DNA of 64,000 bases from Tranzscheliella williamsii (GCA_023212725.1 JALBYF010000005.1:186001-250000), one strand, 5' to 3'; positions 21,701 to 31,955 are shown, numbered from the stretch's first letter. The notes: a model not told the origin generated them from the sequence alone. A program made the numbers and translations.

Positions 21701-22479
21701 ATCGCCAGAGGCCTCGCTCCCAAGGAGGGATTCGCCATCACCCGCCTCGGCGAGCTTGCGCTCCATCTCGGTGTCTGAGTCCGACTCGAGATCGTCGCTG
21801 TCTACGCTTCTTGCTTTTCCCTTGTCCAGCCTGCTCTGCGATGGACCAGCAAGGTTCTTCTCGGCGTCATTGTCGCTGGGGACGTCGGTCAGATCAGAGT
21901 CGGAGTCGAGCTCCTCGAACCTTTCTTTCCGCACAGTGGCTTTACGTTCGCCCCTGCTGCGTTCCTTTTTGTGTGAGGGAGACTTGCCGGACTTTTTGAC
22001 ATTCTGGCCCCGAGGTAGTTTGCGACCGTTCATAGCGAGGGTAGGAACGGGTAGTTTGATGCCAGGAATATGCTTGGAACCGAGGTCGTCTTCTTCAGAG
22101 CTCTGGAGGTCGTCCTCAGACTGGAAGAATGGTCGAGGTGAGCCTGTAACGCTTGATGACGACCTGGAAACGGGGAAGGACTTGTAAGAGGCCGGCCGGC
22201 TGTAGGGGCTGGGACGAGTTGGAGTGGTCTTAAATTTGGCCGGGAGAATCTTTCGGTTGGGCAAAGACGAGTTGAGTTCTGCTCTGCGGACCGGACGTGC
22301 TAGAGAAGACAGTTGAAATAGGAGAGAAATGGGGCAGTCGGTAAGCGACGGTGAGCCGAGAGGAATTCCTCAGGCGAGGATACCCGGCAGCAGCGAACAG
22401 ACAAGAACATCGCCAAAACTGCCACTACCGGGCAAGTGACTGTGCACTTACGAAGTTCTGTGCTCAATTGTCGAGACAT
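18800..22479 (-). CDS. IFH1/CRF1-like coactivator of ribosomal-protein genes (two exons)
   Basis: I model exon 1 as 22479-22452 (MSRQLSTEL plus one base) and exon 2 as 22299-18800, giving 1175 residues. The intron (22300-22451, GTAAGT...CTCTAG) provides the ATG, since exon 2 alone begins only at TTG. The protein is long, acidic and Ser-rich. Two patches match the fungal IFH1/CRF1 domain: DDGDTTDELPDEDMP (about 482-495) and GSFMPTSAKSVHRAVIDGSR (about 653-672). The second compares with LGTW-x(n)-SIIDG in yeast Ifh1. A W-x-KIPMGSF element follows. Ifh1 binds Fhl1/Rap1 at ribosomal-protein promoters under TOR control. The gene is divergent from NOG1, another ribosome-biogenesis gene. Assignment rests on motif recall and needs a profile search. 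Confidence 0.6.
19071..19158 (-). repeat. 45-bp coding direct repeat inside the IFH1-like gene
   Basis: Two adjacent near-identical units, 19071-19115 and 19116-19158, encode DLLQASSGLNPHN-RA followed by DLLQPSSGLNPHN-SI. The unit length is a multiple of three, so copy-number change would keep the frame. Confidence 0.85.
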
Positions 22480-24225
22480 AGAAAAGTGGCCCAATGAGCT
22501 TGGTAAAGCTCTATTAGTTGAAAGGAGATATGGCTAGAGCAGATCGTGCTGAAGTCGATGTGAGGTTCGAAAGTGGCTCGACAGGAATCGACAACGGATA
22601 GGGGGACAGCCTAGAAATCGACCCGTCTGAGGCTATAGCCTCTCAGATGTATGTTATGGTGGTAGAAAAAGCCGAAAGTATGTGACGAGTTGGGCAATAG
22701 CGGGAGAGAGCGGTGAGCGACGCTGAACATGTTCTAACCTTAAGAAGCGGAGAGAAGTACGCTAGATTGCACTACTCTTGATCTTGGTTCCGCCTGCTCA
22801 ACACAGCAGAAAGATACCGGAAGAGAGAAGTCTAGTCAGGCTATCGAAGCGACGCCAGTGGGAGAATAGGATGGATGTTATTCCGCGAAGATTTGGGAAA
22901 GACAGTCGGAAAAGATGTATGTCCGCAATAGGTTGCAGCTACTATTGGTGCTGGGTGAGCAAGAGATCCTGAAGACGCTGGGAGCAAAGTGCGTAGATGC
23001 GGCGCTGCTCTACGATGGTTGCTGACACCAAAGCTGTCAGGACGAAGAGGTGAAGGATGAGGGTAGTTGTAAAGGCGAAGGCTCGACGAGACTCGGCCTA
23101 GAGACTACCGTTGGCGGGAATAGATGACAGCCCTAGAAGATCTCCTAGCTGCAATCACAATATGTGTACCGGGCTCTGTTCAAGTGCCGCGCTCAGCGCG
23201 CTCGAATCAATTGGGGGTGTGGGCGTGAGATATCCGTTACAGAAGCACAATCTCAAGGCTCAGTCAAAATAAATTTTTGGATTTCGGACAGACGCAGGCG
23301 AGTTTTTTTCCCTTCGCCTTTAGCTTGCCCGCTTCGACGGAACCTTGCATGAGAATTTGTATCGCGATTCACAAATCACCGCCAACACGCTCTATTGCCA
23401 TTATACTTTTGATATGCAGATGATGCCAACCTCTTGCTAAAAGTACTGAGTTGGCGACCCGCGGTTTTGTTCACTCTGAGCGCAACCATGGTCGCGCGAA
23501 AGCAGAAGACACCAACCATCAACTGAATTTGTTGCTCCTGAGTGTGACCCTGCCTGCCAACGTCCCGCATACGCACGCCTATGCTGGCTGAAATGCCATT
23601 TCAAGCTGTGATTAGCACGGCTCTCTTCAGAGCCCAGTGTGGACTTACACAGAACAAAACCGAGCCAATGGAGCGCCGCACAAGGTTCATTTGCAGGAGG
23701 TCAAGGCGTTGTCTAAGAGGATGGATCAGCGGATTTGTCGTGCGGGTTGTGCGAGGCCGTTCAACTCCCGAAAGCCGCAAAATGAACAGTAGATTTCTAA
23801 ATTTTTGGCGGCGCAGCCCCGAGTGAAATTTTCGAGCAAAAAAAAAAGAGACCGCGACCCTAACTTGGCTGAGAGGTCTTGCGAAAAACTTGAACCAAAC
23901 CCTAAGGCAGGAGAAAGCGTAAAGCCTTGTAATGACAGCTAAAGTCAACCGTCAACCGCCCTTTGGTCATCAACCCTCATCCATCGTCCGACCACCCTCC
24001 GGCACTTCGATCGCGCTTCGTGCTTAAGGACGGGCTACATCGTTTGATTCCATCGGCGCAGGTTCTAGCACATCGGTTTCCTCGGCGACGCTCATCTGCT
24101 GGACTCGATCTGCTATCAAGACCAAGACCCCACAAGAGGTTCGGTCTTTACAACTCTTTCTCCCTCCTTTCCTCTTTCCTTCTTTCATCCCTTGAACCGG
24201 CCGGCCTTGGCTGTGATATAGCAAG
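22480..24225. promoter_or_regulatory. Divergent IFH1/NOG1 intergenic region
   Basis: About 1.75 kb separates the ATG of the IFH1-like gene (minus, 22479) from that of NOG1 (plus, 24226). The NOG1-proximal 200 bp are C/T-rich. An A-run (AAAAAAAAAA) lies near 23841. No credible frame or RNA gene was found. It should hold both promoters. Confidence 0.45.
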
Positions 24226-26337
24226 ATGTCGTCATTCAGGACTCCCATCGCGCCGGTCCCGACCGCGACTGATTTCTTGGACATCGTTCTCTCAAAGACT
24301 CAGCGAAAGACCCCGACAGTTGTGCATCCGGGATGGAAGATCACTCGTATCCGGTCTTTCTACATGAGGAAAGTCATGTTCACCAAAGATGCTTTTGGCG
24401 AGAAGCTCGAAGCCATCTTGCGCGAATTCCCAATTATGGACAATCTGCATCCATTCGCCTCGTCCTTGCTCAACGTTCTCTACGACAAGAATCACTACAA
24501 GCTGGCTCTGGGACAGCTTAACACTGCTAAGCATCTGATCGAACAGGTTTCGAAGGATTACATCCGTCTCATCAAATTCGGAGACAGTCTCTACCGATGC
24601 AAGCAGCTCAAACGTGCCGCTCTGGGTCGAATGGCCACCATCATGAAGCGACAAAAAGACCCGCTTGCCTATCTTGAGCAAGTTCGACAACATATGTCCC
24701 GTCTTCCTCCGATCGATCCCAGCACGCGGACGCTCCTTATCTGTGGATACCCCAATGTCGGCAAGTCGAGTTTCATCAACAAAATCACCCGTGCCGACGT
24801 TGACGTCAAGCCATATGCCTTTACAACAAAGTCGCTTTTCGTGGGCCAAATGGACTACAAGTATCTCCGATGGCAGGTGATTGACACGCCCGGTATTCTT
24901 GACCACCCCCTCGAAGAGATGAACACAATCGAGATGCAGTCGATTACTGCTCTCGCTCATCTACGAGCTGCTGTGCTTTACTTCATGGATCTTTCCGAAC
25001 AGTGTGGCTACACAATCGAGGCTCAGGTGAAGCTCTTTCACAGCATCAAGCCGCTTTTCACCAACAAACCGTGCGTACTGGCCATTAACAAGGTGGATGC
25101 TGTAAGGCTCAGCGACTTGGATCCCGAGCGCGCAGCGCTTGTTCAAAGCATTGTTGACGAGTCCGAGGGCAAGGTGACGCTTGCCGAGCTCAGCACCTAC
25201 ACCGACGAGGGTGTGATGGAGACCCGAAAGCTCGCTTGCGACGTCTTGCTGGCATCGCGTATCGAAAACAAGATGAAGGGCAGCAAGATCAACTCAGTTC
25301 TCAACCGTCTCCATGTTGCCAAGCCCCAGTCGCGTGACGATGTGCAGAGAGAGGCCTATCTTCCCGAAGGCTTTGTCGAGGGCAACAGGAAAAAGTACGA
25401 CAGGACGGACCCCGAACGCCGAAAGACGCTGCGGGATGAGCAGGAGGAGAATGGAGGAGCTGGTGTCTTCAACATCGATATCAAGAGGGATTACAAGCTG
25501 GCCGACGACGATTGGAAGTATGATCACATTCCGGAGATCTATGAAGGAAAGAACATTGCCGACTTTGTCGATCCCGACATTCTGGACAAGCTGGACGCTT
25601 TGGAGCGTGAAGAGGAGAAGCTTGAAGCTGATGGCTTTTACGACGATAGCGACGCCGAAGGTTCGCTAGTGGACGAAGAAGAGGCGGCGATCCGATCCGC
25701 GGCGGCTGCGATTCGGGAACGACAGCAGAAGGCGAAGCTGACGGCGCAGGATAGGAGCATGGTAAAAAACCAGGCACGGGTACCCCGAAAGTATCAGGAG
25801 CGTACTCTTTCGCAGATGGCCGAGAGGATGCGAGAGATTGGGGTGGATCCCAGCAGCGTCACCGCGAGAGCCGAGATGCTGGCGAAGGCCAAGGGTCTGA
25901 CTGGCAAGCGCAAGCGGACCGGAGACGACGGCGAGGAGATGGACGATTCGATGGACGCCAGCGACGACGAGGGAGAGGAGGACTGGAAAGACGAAGAGTC
26001 GATGGATGTCGAGGAGGATGAGGAGAGCTTCTCTAGGAAATCGCGCAAGAGCAATGTTGGTGGTCGACTACGGTCATCGACCACGGCGCCTGTCAACCGA
26101 TCCGGTGGCTATGTCAGCGCGCGTGCTGGCCCAGCGCGTGTCTCGGCATCGGATCGCCAGCTTGCTGGACTCAAGAATTCGGAGCAGTTGGAGAAGGCGA
26201 GGCAGCTGCGAGAGCTCGGTCTCCGTGCCGGCAACTGGCACGCCAAGGCGGGCGAGTCGGACCGTGCCATCAAAGAAAAGAAGCCCAAGTGGCTCTTTGC
26301 CGGAAAGCGAGGCAAGGGCACTTCGCGCTCGCGTTGA
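24226..26337 (+). CDS. NOG1: NOG1 nucleolar GTP-binding protein (60S ribosome biogenesis)
   Basis: A 703-residue intronless protein, close to the usual size. The N-terminal helical domain (residues 1-160; PTATDFLDIVLSKTQRKTPT) is characteristic of Nog1. The GTPase domain shows the P-loop GYPNVGKS (174-181), switch-II DTPG (220-223) and NKVD (288-291). The C-terminal half holds the conserved NOG1C region (YDRTDPERRKTLRDEQEENG, DDDWKYDHIPEIYEGKNIAD), an acidic stretch (EGEEDWKDEESMDVEEDEE) and a basic tail. Nog1 is an essential assembly factor of nucleolar pre-60S particles that inserts its tail into the nascent peptide tunnel. The ATG follows a pyrimidine-rich leader. Identification is secure. 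Confidence 0.97.
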   Translation: MSSFRTPIAPVPTATDFLDIVLSKTQRKTPTVVHPGWKITRIRSFYMRKVMFTKDAFGEKLEAILREFPIMDNLHPFASSLLNVLYDKNHYKLALGQLNTAKHLIEQVSKDYIRLIKFGDSLYRCKQLKRAALGRMATIMKRQKDPLAYLEQVRQHMSRLPPIDPSTRTLLICGYPNVGKSSFINKITRADVDVKPYAFTTKSLFVGQMDYKYLRWQVIDTPGILDHPLEEMNTIEMQSITALAHLRAAVLYFMDLSEQCGYTIEAQVKLFHSIKPLFTNKPCVLAINKVDAVRLSDLDPERAALVQSIVDESEGKVTLAELSTYTDEGVMETRKLACDVLLASRIENKMKGSKINSVLNRLHVAKPQSRDDVQREAYLPEGFVEGNRKKYDRTDPERRKTLRDEQEENGGAGVFNIDIKRDYKLADDDWKYDHIPEIYEGKNIADFVDPDILDKLDALEREEEKLEADGFYDDSDAEGSLVDEEEAAIRSAAAAIRERQQKAKLTAQDRSMVKNQARVPRKYQERTLSQMAERMREIGVDPSSVTARAEMLAKAKGLTGKRKRTGDDGEEMDDSMDASDDEGEEDWKDEESMDVEEDEESFSRKSRKSNVGGRLRSSTTAPVNRSGGYVSARAGPARVSASDRQLAGLKNSEQLEKARQLRELGLRAGNWHAKAGESDRAIKEKKPKWLFAGKRGKGTSRSR

Positions 26338-27342
26338 TCAGCGGCCCACCAGGATTACCGTCAATCTCTTTGCATCTTCACTGCTGTCTACTCTCATTGC
26401 GACCTTGCTTCTCGATCTACGGTTGTCGTCCGCACCGGCGCCTCGTTTCCGGTGCGTCGTCGGTGGCATCCGGCCAGGCCTCTATCTTGTACCATTTGCA
26501 CGCGCTAGACCCTGTCTGTTATCTCACTCCTTGTCTCAATGCATATCCGTTCCGTTTTCTGCTGCATTAGTGTATGTCAGACGGCCCGTGATTCATTCAG
26601 AGTAGATGTGGTCATGGCCAGGCGTCGACCCGGAGGCAAGCGGGGTCTTGCTTTGCGGGGACTGTGCTTGCGCAACAGAAAAGTCCCATTTTTATTCGTC
26701 CTCATTTCGATGTGGATATAACTGACAATAATCGCCCTTTTGGGGTGTTGGTGCAGCGATGCTGGAAGGTCATGGCTGACAAGGGAACCGATGCCTGCAT
26801 GGTGGGCCGTTCCCAGCGTGGGTGGAAGATGTGCGGGGTGCTCGAGCGCCACAGGGGCACATGTCGCCGACGAAGCGCGGAAGCGGAGGCGGAAGTGAGG
26901 ATCTCAATGGCTGCCATACTGAGAATCACTGACACGGTGTGGCGGTGCCTGCATGCGCTACTACATCAGCATTGCTCGTCGTTTGCATGCCAAAAGTCGG
27001 CGAGGCGCGCGAATGGTGCTGCACATGCTCGACCATCCGCCGTCCCCGCATAACAGGCTGTGCAGCCGCCATCGACCGGCGACATCGCTGGAACCCGGGC
27101 CGCTGTGTTTGTGGCAGCTTTGGCAGGTCCTTGAGGCTCGACAATTCGCACGCCTGCCACCTTCTATGCACTAGAGTTCACGATAGCATCTAGGCGCCTC
27201 CACTCACAGCGGCAGAACCAGTACGCCCTCTACTCGACCGGTCGTAAACCACTAGGCAACGCACCCCTCATGTGGGTTGGGCTCATCACGGCAGGAAGCG
27301 TCTGGACCGCATGCAAGCTTAGCGTATAGCAGTAGCAGAAAG
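26338..27342. other. Intergenic region between two plus-strand genes
   Basis: One kilobase with only short frames on both strands, none with recognisable domains or splice structure. The 3' flank of NOG1 and the promoter of the next gene must lie here. Confidence 0.4.
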
Positions 27343-29259
27343 ATGACGAGTTCGCCGGACCGGCCGCAACTCGAGCTTGCCTTGCCTGCTCTGAGCGACA
27401 CAGCGACTTTTCTCGACTCCCTCCCCTGGATGAAGCAGGATAGATCTCCGAGTCCGCAGCTGTCGCAAGATCCACCCTGCAGTGCTGATCCGCAAGCATC
27501 CCATCCGTCACTCGTGGCGCCGAGGGAACTGAGCCGGCCGACCCATCGCATTGCATGTTGGCTGTCCCAACCAGGTCCGGCATGCTCTTCAACGACCCTG
27601 GTCACACCACGGCCTGCGCAAGAGAGCCATGTAAAAGAGGACATACATGTCAGCACCGCTTCGATGCAGAGCCTAGGCGGATCCACGGCCGGTCTCCACA
27701 GTCCCCTGCACAACTCGGGCCGCGACTGTATCGCCCCCGGCAACTTTCCCGCTACAGGGAAGGTTCCGCTGGCCGCTATGCCAGCGGAAAGGGTCCACAC
27801 CCGGACATTGAGGTTGTTGCGAGAAAGTGCAGCAACTTGTCCGTTGGCGCCAGCACTTGAGCCACAGATGAGCGCAGCCGGCGTGCGCACTTCATTTGAC
27901 CCGCATGCGCTGAAACGCCAAAGTGCAGTCCAGGGCTCCCTACTGTTTGTCGATTCGGACACGACGCCCGTCGGCCCGCTCCATCGCCCCGAGCATCCAT
28001 CGTCCCCGAAAAGCAGCGCAGGAACGTATCTGCACAGCCGGTTCTGTAGCGGAAGAGGGGTAGAGGTTGAGCAAGAGAGCAGGCCAGAGCCAGATGAGCA
28101 AGCCGGCGCAAACAGCTGGCCAAGCGAACAGGTCGCGATGCACCCCCACAGCATCCCGCATTGCGCTACGAGCGTCAGGGCGGATGAGAGGCTGGATAAG
28201 TTTGCCATCTTCCACGATGAAAAGTTGCCCGGCTACCAGTTCTGGACGCACAACTCGCTGGCGCTCATGGCTAGGGTTCCCAAACAGCTTGTCGGATGGA
28301 AAGCCGTCCTGATTGATGCCAAGGCATGCGACGCTCCGGATCGAGCCGGACTGCTGAATAGGGCAAGACGCGCAAGCAGCTTGGTGGGCTCGCGAGCTTG
28401 GCAAGTGCGGCAGGATCCACTGCAGAACAGCTATGACTTTTGCGTCGGAGCGGAGATGCGTGCTTCGATGCACGCTGGGCATCGGCTATTCAAGGATGAT
28501 TGGGTCATGATCGTCAAGGATGGCACCAGATTCGTATGGAAGATGACCAAGACCAAGCTGGCGCTGTATCGCGACGCAGACAATGTAAAGGTGGCCGACT
28601 ACAAGAGAGCCCTCCCCTTCGGCCCGACGACGCCTCAAGACGGTTTGGGCCGGCCGACAGAAAGCTCGCGCATCGGCATGCTGACCTGCTATGGTGTCAA
28701 AAGAGCAGGCCCGGTCGGCCTGGAAGCATCGTCGAGCCTGGCCATACTTGACTCCCATCTGGTCGTTGCCAGCCTGATTGCAGTTTTCGCAGCGCGGGGC
28801 GGCCACCACCACGTGACCGCCGACTTTGAGCCGTCTTCTGACCCGATCAGGCAGCTCTTGCAGCAGAAATTGGACAAGGCAGAAGACCGAGAAGAAGCTA
28901 TGCTTGCCTTTCCGCGGCCCGGGTTTGCACGCCAAAAGACCGAGTCGATCCTCTCTGACACGACCGACGAGGACGGTGCGGACGGGGCGAGCATGGTGCG
29001 CCCGTCTCGAGGGCCACCGAGCAGCCAACCGTCTCCGCATCTCGCGGCAGCTCCTACAGCTAGCACCAACACAGCCGGTGGCCGACCCGCCGCGCTCGCG
29101 AGGTCGAGCCGCCAACGCTTCTCAGCTTTCCTCGGGCGTGGCCTCCGCTTGAACACCGTGGCAGAAGCTGTGGACAACGCATCCACAGCGGTGGACAGAA
29201 GGCTGACCCCTGCCCAGCGCATCGTGAACCGCTATCGCAGCAACAGCTCTAGCCCCTAG
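27343..29259 (+). CDS. Uncharacterised protein with possible tubby/LURP-one-like beta domain
   Basis: A 638-residue frame from the first in-frame ATG (27343); the frame continues upstream only to a TTG. Residues 1-285 and the C-terminal 120 are Ser/Pro-rich and likely disordered. The middle (about 285-490) is ordered. It contains LDKFAIFHDEKLPGYQFW, FKDDWVMIVKDGTRFVWKM, a TKTKLALYRDADNVKVADYK turn and LAILDSHLVVASLIAVF. The pattern of alternating hydrophobic beta strands, W-K-x(n)-KLAL-Y-x-D, and a final hydrophobic helix (SHLVVASLIAVFA) recalls the tubby C-terminal-like / LURP-one-related beta-barrel. That resemblance is inference from layout, not a firm match. Function is unknown; no introns were seen. 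Confidence 0.7.
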   Translation: MTSSPDRPQLELALPALSDTATFLDSLPWMKQDRSPSPQLSQDPPCSADPQASHPSLVAPRELSRPTHRIACWLSQPGPACSSTTLVTPRPAQESHVKEDIHVSTASMQSLGGSTAGLHSPLHNSGRDCIAPGNFPATGKVPLAAMPAERVHTRTLRLLRESAATCPLAPALEPQMSAAGVRTSFDPHALKRQSAVQGSLLFVDSDTTPVGPLHRPEHPSSPKSSAGTYLHSRFCSGRGVEVEQESRPEPDEQAGANSWPSEQVAMHPHSIPHCATSVRADERLDKFAIFHDEKLPGYQFWTHNSLALMARVPKQLVGWKAVLIDAKACDAPDRAGLLNRARRASSLVGSRAWQVRQDPLQNSYDFCVGAEMRASMHAGHRLFKDDWVMIVKDGTRFVWKMTKTKLALYRDADNVKVADYKRALPFGPTTPQDGLGRPTESSRIGMLTCYGVKRAGPVGLEASSSLAILDSHLVVASLIAVFAARGGHHHVTADFEPSSDPIRQLLQQKLDKAEDREEAMLAFPRPGFARQKTESILSDTTDEDGADGASMVRPSRGPPSSQPSPHLAAAPTASTNTAGGRPAALARSSRQRFSAFLGRGLRLNTVAEAVDNASTAVDRRLTPAQRIVNRYRSNSSSP

Positions 29260-29878
29260 CCTTGCCTCACGTCTGGTGCCATACTTGCTCATCCCGCGTT
29301 CCTTGCTGCCAATGTGCGGCCCCCTCTTGGCCGGCCATCGAGGTAGAGCATCTGGGCTGGACCCTTTCTTGCCGGCAACTAGACCGGCGAGCCACGTACT
29401 CAGTTCAGCGTTCTTGTATTCGTGTTCTGTATTCGTGCGCTCTGTATTCGCACACGCCGTGCGTATTGATTCCGTTGGGGAAATTTCGCTGCGCGCCTCC
29501 GGTTGAAGTGGCTCTTGTTGCGCTTATCTGTTTATCTCGGTTTTCCTATTTGGCCACTAACTTTGGATGGTAGTACGGTTGTTGGTGTTGCTAGATAAGG
29601 AGATTTCACTTCGCGTTTGAAATGCAAAAAGAGGAATTTCCCACATTATTAACCAGCTGCGCCTGCGCTGTTTGCTTCTATTCAGGCTACGACTTGATCT
29701 GACTCGAGCCTGGCCAGCCGACCTCGACATAAAAGATGGGCGCCCTCGACGAATGAACCCCAGCGCCGTTGTTTCTTGTCCCTGTTCCTGTCGCTGTTCG
29801 TGGTCTTTCCTATTGTCCTCCCGCCACCGCCCGCTCTGCTTCTCCCTTTGCTCCTCCTAGGTACTGTTTCTCGACATC
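29260..29878. promoter_or_regulatory. Promoter and leader of P5C dehydrogenase gene
   Basis: About 620 bp. At 29411-29455 there are three imperfect copies of a 14-15-bp unit (T-C-T-G-T-A-T-T-C-G-T/C-core). ATAAAAG at about 29730, some 150 bp before the ATG, may act as a TATA element. A 35-codon upstream frame starting at an ATG at 29754 (MNPSAVVSCP) ends in TAG before the main start and could be a uORF. Confidence 0.4.
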
Positions 29879-31537
29879 ATGGCTTCCGTACCACAAGCTC
29901 CCCAGATGGGGCTCTTCTCGCTTCCGCCCATCAAGAATGAGCCCATGCGAAACTACGAGCCAAAGAGCGAGGACCGGATCAAGCTTCAACAGGCCGTGGA
30001 CGAGATGGTGGCTGCTGGCCCTTTCGAGGTGCCTGTGGTCATTAACGGCGAGAAGATCAAGACGGGCAAGCTCAGCAAGCAGCCCAACCCTTCGAACCAC
30101 TCTCAGATCCTCTGCAACTACCACGAGGCCGATGCCGCCATGGTCGACAAGGCCGTCCAAGGAGCGCTCAAGGCCAAGACGGCGTGGGAGAACATGCCCT
30201 GGAACGACCGCGCTGCCATCTTTCTCAAGGCAGCCGACCTGATCGCCAGCAAGTACCGTTACAAGGTGCTTGCCGCCACCATGCTCGGCCAGGGCAAAAA
30301 CGTCTGGCAAGCCGAGATCGACGCTGCTGCCGAGATCTGCGACTTTTACCGCTTCAGTGCCAAGTACATCCAGGAGCTCTACTCGACCCAGCCTCCCGAG
30401 AGCTCGGCCAACACCTGGAACCGAACCGAATACCGACCTCTGGAGGGATTCGTGCTTGCCGTTTCTCCGTTTAACTTTCTCGCCATTGCTGCCGGTAATC
30501 TAATCTGCGCTCCTGCCATGGTGGGCAACGTCGTTGTCTGGAAGCCTTCGCCCATGGCCATCTACTCGAACTATGTCGTCTACGAGATCCTCAAGGAAGC
30601 CGGTCTTCCGGACGGCGTCATCCAGTTTGTCCCCGGTCCCGCCGAGGAGATCGTTGGCGCTGCCATCAACCACCGCGAGTTTGCTGGGCTCCACTTTACC
30701 GGCTCCACCCACGTCTTCCGACAGCTCTGGAAGCAGATTGCCGCCAACCTGGACAAGTACCGTGGATACCCGCGTATTGTCGGAGAGACAGGTGGCAAAA
30801 ACTTCCACATGATCCACAAGTCGGCCAACGTCGACGCTGCCGTCACCCAGTCTATCCGGGCTGCCTTTGAATACCAGGGGCAAAAGTGCTCTGCTCTTTC
30901 GCGACTCTACGTTCCCAAGTCGATGTGGGAGGGTGAATTCAAGGAGAAGCTGCTACAGCAGATCGGCCAGATCTCGGTCGGTGCCGTGCACGAGTTCAAG
31001 CACTTTATGGGCCCGGTGATTGCCAAGCACTCGTATGACAAGATCATCGGCCTCATCCAGTCGGCCAAGAACGAGGGTGGCGAGGTCCTCTGCGGTGGTG
31101 TTGGCGACGACTCCAAGGGATGGTTCGTCCAGCCCACTGTGATCGAAACGAAAGACCCCAAGTCGGTCACCATGGTTAACGAGATTTTCGGTCCTGTCAT
31201 CACGGTCTATGCCTACCCAGACGAGCAGTTTGAGGAGACGTGCGAGCTGATCGACTCGACCACCGAGTACGCACTGACTGGGTCCATTTTCTCGGCGGAC
31301 CGCTACGCGCTGATCAAGGCGAGCAACCTGCTCCGTAACGCGTCCGGCATGATGTACTACAACGACAAGTGCACTGGCGCTGTTGTCGGCCAGCAGCCGT
31401 TTGGCGGCGCCCGGGCGTCGGGCACCAACGACAAGGCGGGCTCCATCTCGATCTTCTACCGGTTTGTCTCGGCGCGGACGATCAAGGAGACCACCATCGA
31501 CCCGGCTTCCTTCGTCTATCCCTCGAACCTCGAGTAA
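29879..31537 (+). CDS. PUT2: Delta-1-pyrroline-5-carboxylate dehydrogenase (proline/arginine catabolism)
   Basis: A 552-residue aldehyde dehydrogenase of the ALDH4 type, the usual length for Put2/PrnC. It oxidises glutamate-gamma-semialdehyde/P5C to glutamate with NAD+, the last step of proline breakdown in mitochondria. The catalytic general-base Glu303 (VGETGGKNF) and nucleophile Cys337 (YQGQKCSALSR) are present, as are the family-specific N-terminal KNEPMRNYEP and C-terminal PFGGARASGTNDKAG blocks. No clear mitochondrial presequence precedes the conserved start, so targeting may be internal or encoded by an upstream exon not found. No introns interrupt the frame. Confident identification. 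Confidence 0.96.
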   Translation: MASVPQAPQMGLFSLPPIKNEPMRNYEPKSEDRIKLQQAVDEMVAAGPFEVPVVINGEKIKTGKLSKQPNPSNHSQILCNYHEADAAMVDKAVQGALKAKTAWENMPWNDRAAIFLKAADLIASKYRYKVLAATMLGQGKNVWQAEIDAAAEICDFYRFSAKYIQELYSTQPPESSANTWNRTEYRPLEGFVLAVSPFNFLAIAAGNLICAPAMVGNVVVWKPSPMAIYSNYVVYEILKEAGLPDGVIQFVPGPAEEIVGAAINHREFAGLHFTGSTHVFRQLWKQIAANLDKYRGYPRIVGETGGKNFHMIHKSANVDAAVTQSIRAAFEYQGQKCSALSRLYVPKSMWEGEFKEKLLQQIGQISVGAVHEFKHFMGPVIAKHSYDKIIGLIQSAKNEGGEVLCGGVGDDSKGWFVQPTVIETKDPKSVTMVNEIFGPVITVYAYPDEQFEETCELIDSTTEYALTGSIFSADRYALIKASNLLRNASGMMYYNDKCTGAVVGQQPFGGARASGTNDKAGSISIFYRFVSARTIKETTIDPASFVYPSNLE

Positions 31538-31682
31538 GAGGGGTAGCGCATACCCGGCTCGCCAGCCGCACGTCCATGGCCCCAGGCCGGTCTGCGGCTC
31601 GCCTGCCACCTGCATACGCGTTCCGATCTTCTCTCGCATTCTGCATGTCTCTTTCGCATCCATTGTACTACCATTGCGCGCC

Positions 31683-31833
31683 GGGCCGCACTTAACACAG
31701 CCCGCCTGTATCACTCTCGCATTTGTCTCGTTGTAACAGCGCGCAGGGCCGCTCTTAACACAGCCCTTTCCCGGTCACCCCATATATCCATGTACTAGCT
31801 CCATCGCGCGTCGGGCCGCTCTTAACACAGCCC
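31683..31833. repeat. Three copies of a 21-bp element in the PUT2/LSM3 convergent spacer
   Basis: GGGCCGCWCTTAACACAGCC plus a final C occurs at 31683-31703, 31746-31766 and 31813-31833, nearly identical and spaced 63 and 67 bp. Each unit begins GGGC and ends GCCC, so each could form a short hairpin. All lie in the 3' flanks of two convergent genes. Confidence 0.85.
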
Positions 31834-31854
31834 TCTTTCTTATCGACATGCTCC

Positions 31855-31928
31855 TTGCGGCGGGCTGTGCTTCAGTGCTCATTGCGGCGGGGTGTGCTTC
31901 AGTGCTCATTGCGGCGGGCTGTGCTTCA
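31855..31928. repeat. 27-bp tandem repeat (about 2.7 copies) downstream of LSM3
   Basis: The unit TTGCGGCGGGCTGTGCTTCA followed by GTGCTCA is repeated at 31855-31881 and 31882-31908, with a third partial copy from 31909. It begins about 28 bp beyond the LSM3 stop codon (31956), in its presumed 3' UTR. Confidence 0.88.
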
Positions 31929-31955
31929 CTGGTGTGGTTTGTGTTGCGCGGTGAG

